From Prolixibacteraceae bacterium (GTDB lineage Bacteria > Bacteroidota > Bacteroidia > Bacteroidales > Prolixibacteraceae), in NCBI GenBank assembly GCA_023229575.1, contig JALNYZ010000001.1, positions 1 through 64,000 on the forward strand: a DNA stretch of 64,000 nt. The letters are read 5' to 3'. Positions 62,887 through 64,000 of the stretch are shown here, one piece after another. Made by a program: the position numbers and the translations under genes. The notes beneath the pieces are model-generated. The model did no database searches, had not been told where the DNA came from, and saw only the letters and a program-made list of their open reading frames with translations. Within the stretch, counting starts at the first letter, position 1; every line of letters begins with the position of its first letter.

Positions 62887-63630
62887 ATGGAAGATAAAAA
62901 TTTTGTATTCGGATTGCACTCCACCATTGAAGCCATCAATGCCGGAAAAGAGATAGACCGTATATTGATCCGAAAAGGATTGCAGGGAGAATTGTACATG
63001 GATCTGATGAAACTGATCAGACAATTTGAAATTCCCTTCCAGCAGGTTCCGGTCGAACGCATTGACAGGGTAACGCGTAAAAACCACCAGGGTGTTGTAA
63101 CTTTTATCTCTCCCATTGCTTATCAACCCATTACCGGGATCATCCCGATGATTTTTGAGGAAGGGAAAAATCCACTTATTCTTGTACTTGATAGAATTAC
63201 AGACGTCAGAAACTTTGGTGCCATTGCAAGGTCTGCAGAAGTTGCGGGTGTTGATGCCATTCTGATTCCTGAAAAAGGGGCTGCCCAAATCAATGCCGAT
63301 GCCATCAAGACCTCTTCCGGGGCTTTACTTACCATTCCGGTTTGCAGGGAGAAAAACCTGATCAACGCGGTCAGGTTTTTGCAGAATTCGGGACTTAAAG
63401 TGATCGCAGCATCCGAAAAAGGAGAATTGAATTACTTTAGTTGTGATATGACAGTGCCATTGGCCATCGTGATGGGTTCGGAAGAAACAGGAATCGATTC
63501 GGCCATCTTAAAAATCGCAGACGAATGGACAAAAATACCCCAATTGGGCACCATTCAATCCCTGAACGTTTCGGTTGCAGCAGGAATTCTTCTTTTTGAA
63601 GCGGTCCGACAAAGGATATTAATCTGCTAG
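62887..63630 (+). CDS. rlmB: 23S rRNA (guanosine-2'-O-)-methyltransferase RlmB-type (TrmH/SpoU)
   Basis: 247 residues, matching the RlmB length. The N-terminal RNA-binding substrate domain is FVFGLHSTIEAINAGKEIDR, and the SPOUT catalytic domain follows from about 95. SpoU motif 1 is LVLDRITDVRNFGAIARSAE, motif 2 is IVMGSEETGID, and motif 3 is IPQLGTIQSLNVSVAAGIL. It methylates a ribose in 23S rRNA (G2251 in E. coli). It is co-transcribed with the ABC-F gene, and a terminator follows at 63654. Confidence 0.93.
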   Translation: MEDKNFVFGLHSTIEAINAGKEIDRILIRKGLQGELYMDLMKLIRQFEIPFQQVPVERIDRVTRKNHQGVVTFISPIAYQPITGIIPMIFEEGKNPLILVLDRITDVRNFGAIARSAEVAGVDAILIPEKGAAQINADAIKTSSGALLTIPVCREKNLINAVRFLQNSGLKVIAASEKGELNYFSCDMTVPLAIVMGSEETGIDSAILKIADEWTKIPQLGTIQSLNVSVAAGILLFEAVRQRILIC

Positions 63631-63653
63631 ATTATCTGTACAATGGATACATT

Positions 63654-63687
63654 AAAGGATGGAAGGCAACTTTCATCCTTTTTTTAT
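63654..63687 (+). terminator. Terminator after rlmB
   Basis: An imperfect stem aaaggatggaag / ctttcatccttt with one mismatch and a short loop is followed by a run of seven T. Confidence 0.7.
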
Positions 63688-63961
63688 AATTTTTTATACA
63701 CCCCCTCCTTTTTTAAACAATTGCTTGAAATTTTATATGTTTTTTCAAGTTATACCCCCAATTTTTCGACAACTGTTTGTTAATTTATTATTAATTTGCG
63801 GACATACCCTCATATTTTTGCAATATATTCCAAAAAAAACAACTATTCTTGCAGGGACAACAAAAAAACAGGGGGGGGTATCCAAAAAAAAAACATTTTC
63901 TGATGTCAACCCAATAAATAGAAAATACTGAATCTTAATATTAATCTTAATTCTCAAAATC
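63688..63961 (+). promoter_or_regulatory. AT-rich upstream region with repeated C5/G8 blocks
   Basis: A spacer before the gene at 63962 holds accccc followed by T-rich DNA at 63700-63717 and at 63754-63769 (acccccaatttttcga), and a run of eight G after an A-rich stretch at 63871-63878. The wording resembles the motif before glnN (54145-54161). No clear TAnnTTTG box could be fixed, and no gene is seen here. Confidence 0.3.
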
Positions 63962-64000
63962 ATGAAAAAGAAAATTCTCTTATCAGTTTTTACGCTTTCG
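63962..64000 (+). CDS. Start of an exported protein (cut by the window)
   Basis: Thirteen codons only: MKKKILLSVFTLS, the positively charged start and hydrophobic onset of a signal peptide. Nothing more can be said about the mature protein. The ATG lies 84 bases after the G8 run described above. Confidence 0.6.
   Translation, partial: MKKKILLSVFTLS

Overview
This window looks like the chromosome of a member of the Bacteroidota, probably a Bacteroidales/Marinilabiliales-type free-living or gut polysaccharide degrader. The signs are a SusC/SusD pair, an ECF sigma/FecR pair, type III glutamine synthetase, a NagB-PIG-L fusion, DUF4294, TAnnTTTG-type promoters and almost no Shine-Dalgarno sequences. 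No tRNA gene, complete rRNA gene or CRISPR array was seen. The left edge carries what looks like the promoter and leader of an rRNA operon transcribed leftwards out of the window.

Layout. (1) 0.3-3.7 kb is housekeeping: a polyprenol-phosphate sugar transferase, dihydroorotase and aspartate kinase. (2) 3.9-39.9 kb is one leftward polysaccharide-utilization locus. In transcription order it holds FecR, SusC, SusD, sulfatase, a dead sulfatase, a ceramidase-like protein, a second sulfatase, a clan GH-A hydrolase, a second ceramidase-like lipoprotein, a GH3 lipoprotein, PIG-L deacetylase, a NagB-like protein, a Gfo/Idh oxidoreductase, amidohydrolase and sugar isomerase (copy 2), an epimerase remnant, an esterase, SusC and IS5 debris, amidohydrolase, isomerase and epimerase (copy 1), an EamA transporter, class II aldolase, a DUF5107-TPR protein and an FGGY kinase. 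(3) 40.0-40.6 kb is a block of REP-like inverted repeats that separates the FecR gene from its divergent ECF sigma gene. (4) 40.7-55.7 kb is mostly core: sigma factor, Mfd, DUF4294, NagB-PIG-L fusion, a GH10-like hydrolase, a TonB-dependent receptor, glutamine synthetase III and an M20 dipeptidase. (5) 55.8-60.5 kb is a small oxidoreductive sugar cassette: two Tat-type Gfo/Idh proteins, DUF1080 and an HpcH/HpaI aldolase. (6) 60.9-63.6 kb holds an ABC-F protein and RlmB, then the first codons of an exported protein.

How the locus could work (inference). SusC/D bring in a sulfated oligosaccharide. Two sulfatases, GH3, the clan GH-A enzyme and the ceramidase-like hydrolases trim it outside or in the periplasm. 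Inside, mutarotase, L-fucose-type isomerase, FGGY kinase and class II aldolase form the classic aldose, ketose, ketose-phosphate, C3 + C2/C3 route. The NagB-like, PIG-L and Gfo/Idh proteins suggest an amino or oxidised sugar as well. The substrate is not known.

The locus shows visible decay and rearrangement: an ancient tandem duplication of amidohydrolase-isomerase-epimerase, one epimerase reduced to its two ends, a sulfatase pseudogene that keeps one frame but has lost its formylglycine motif, a SusC fragment, and an IS5-type transposase remnant.
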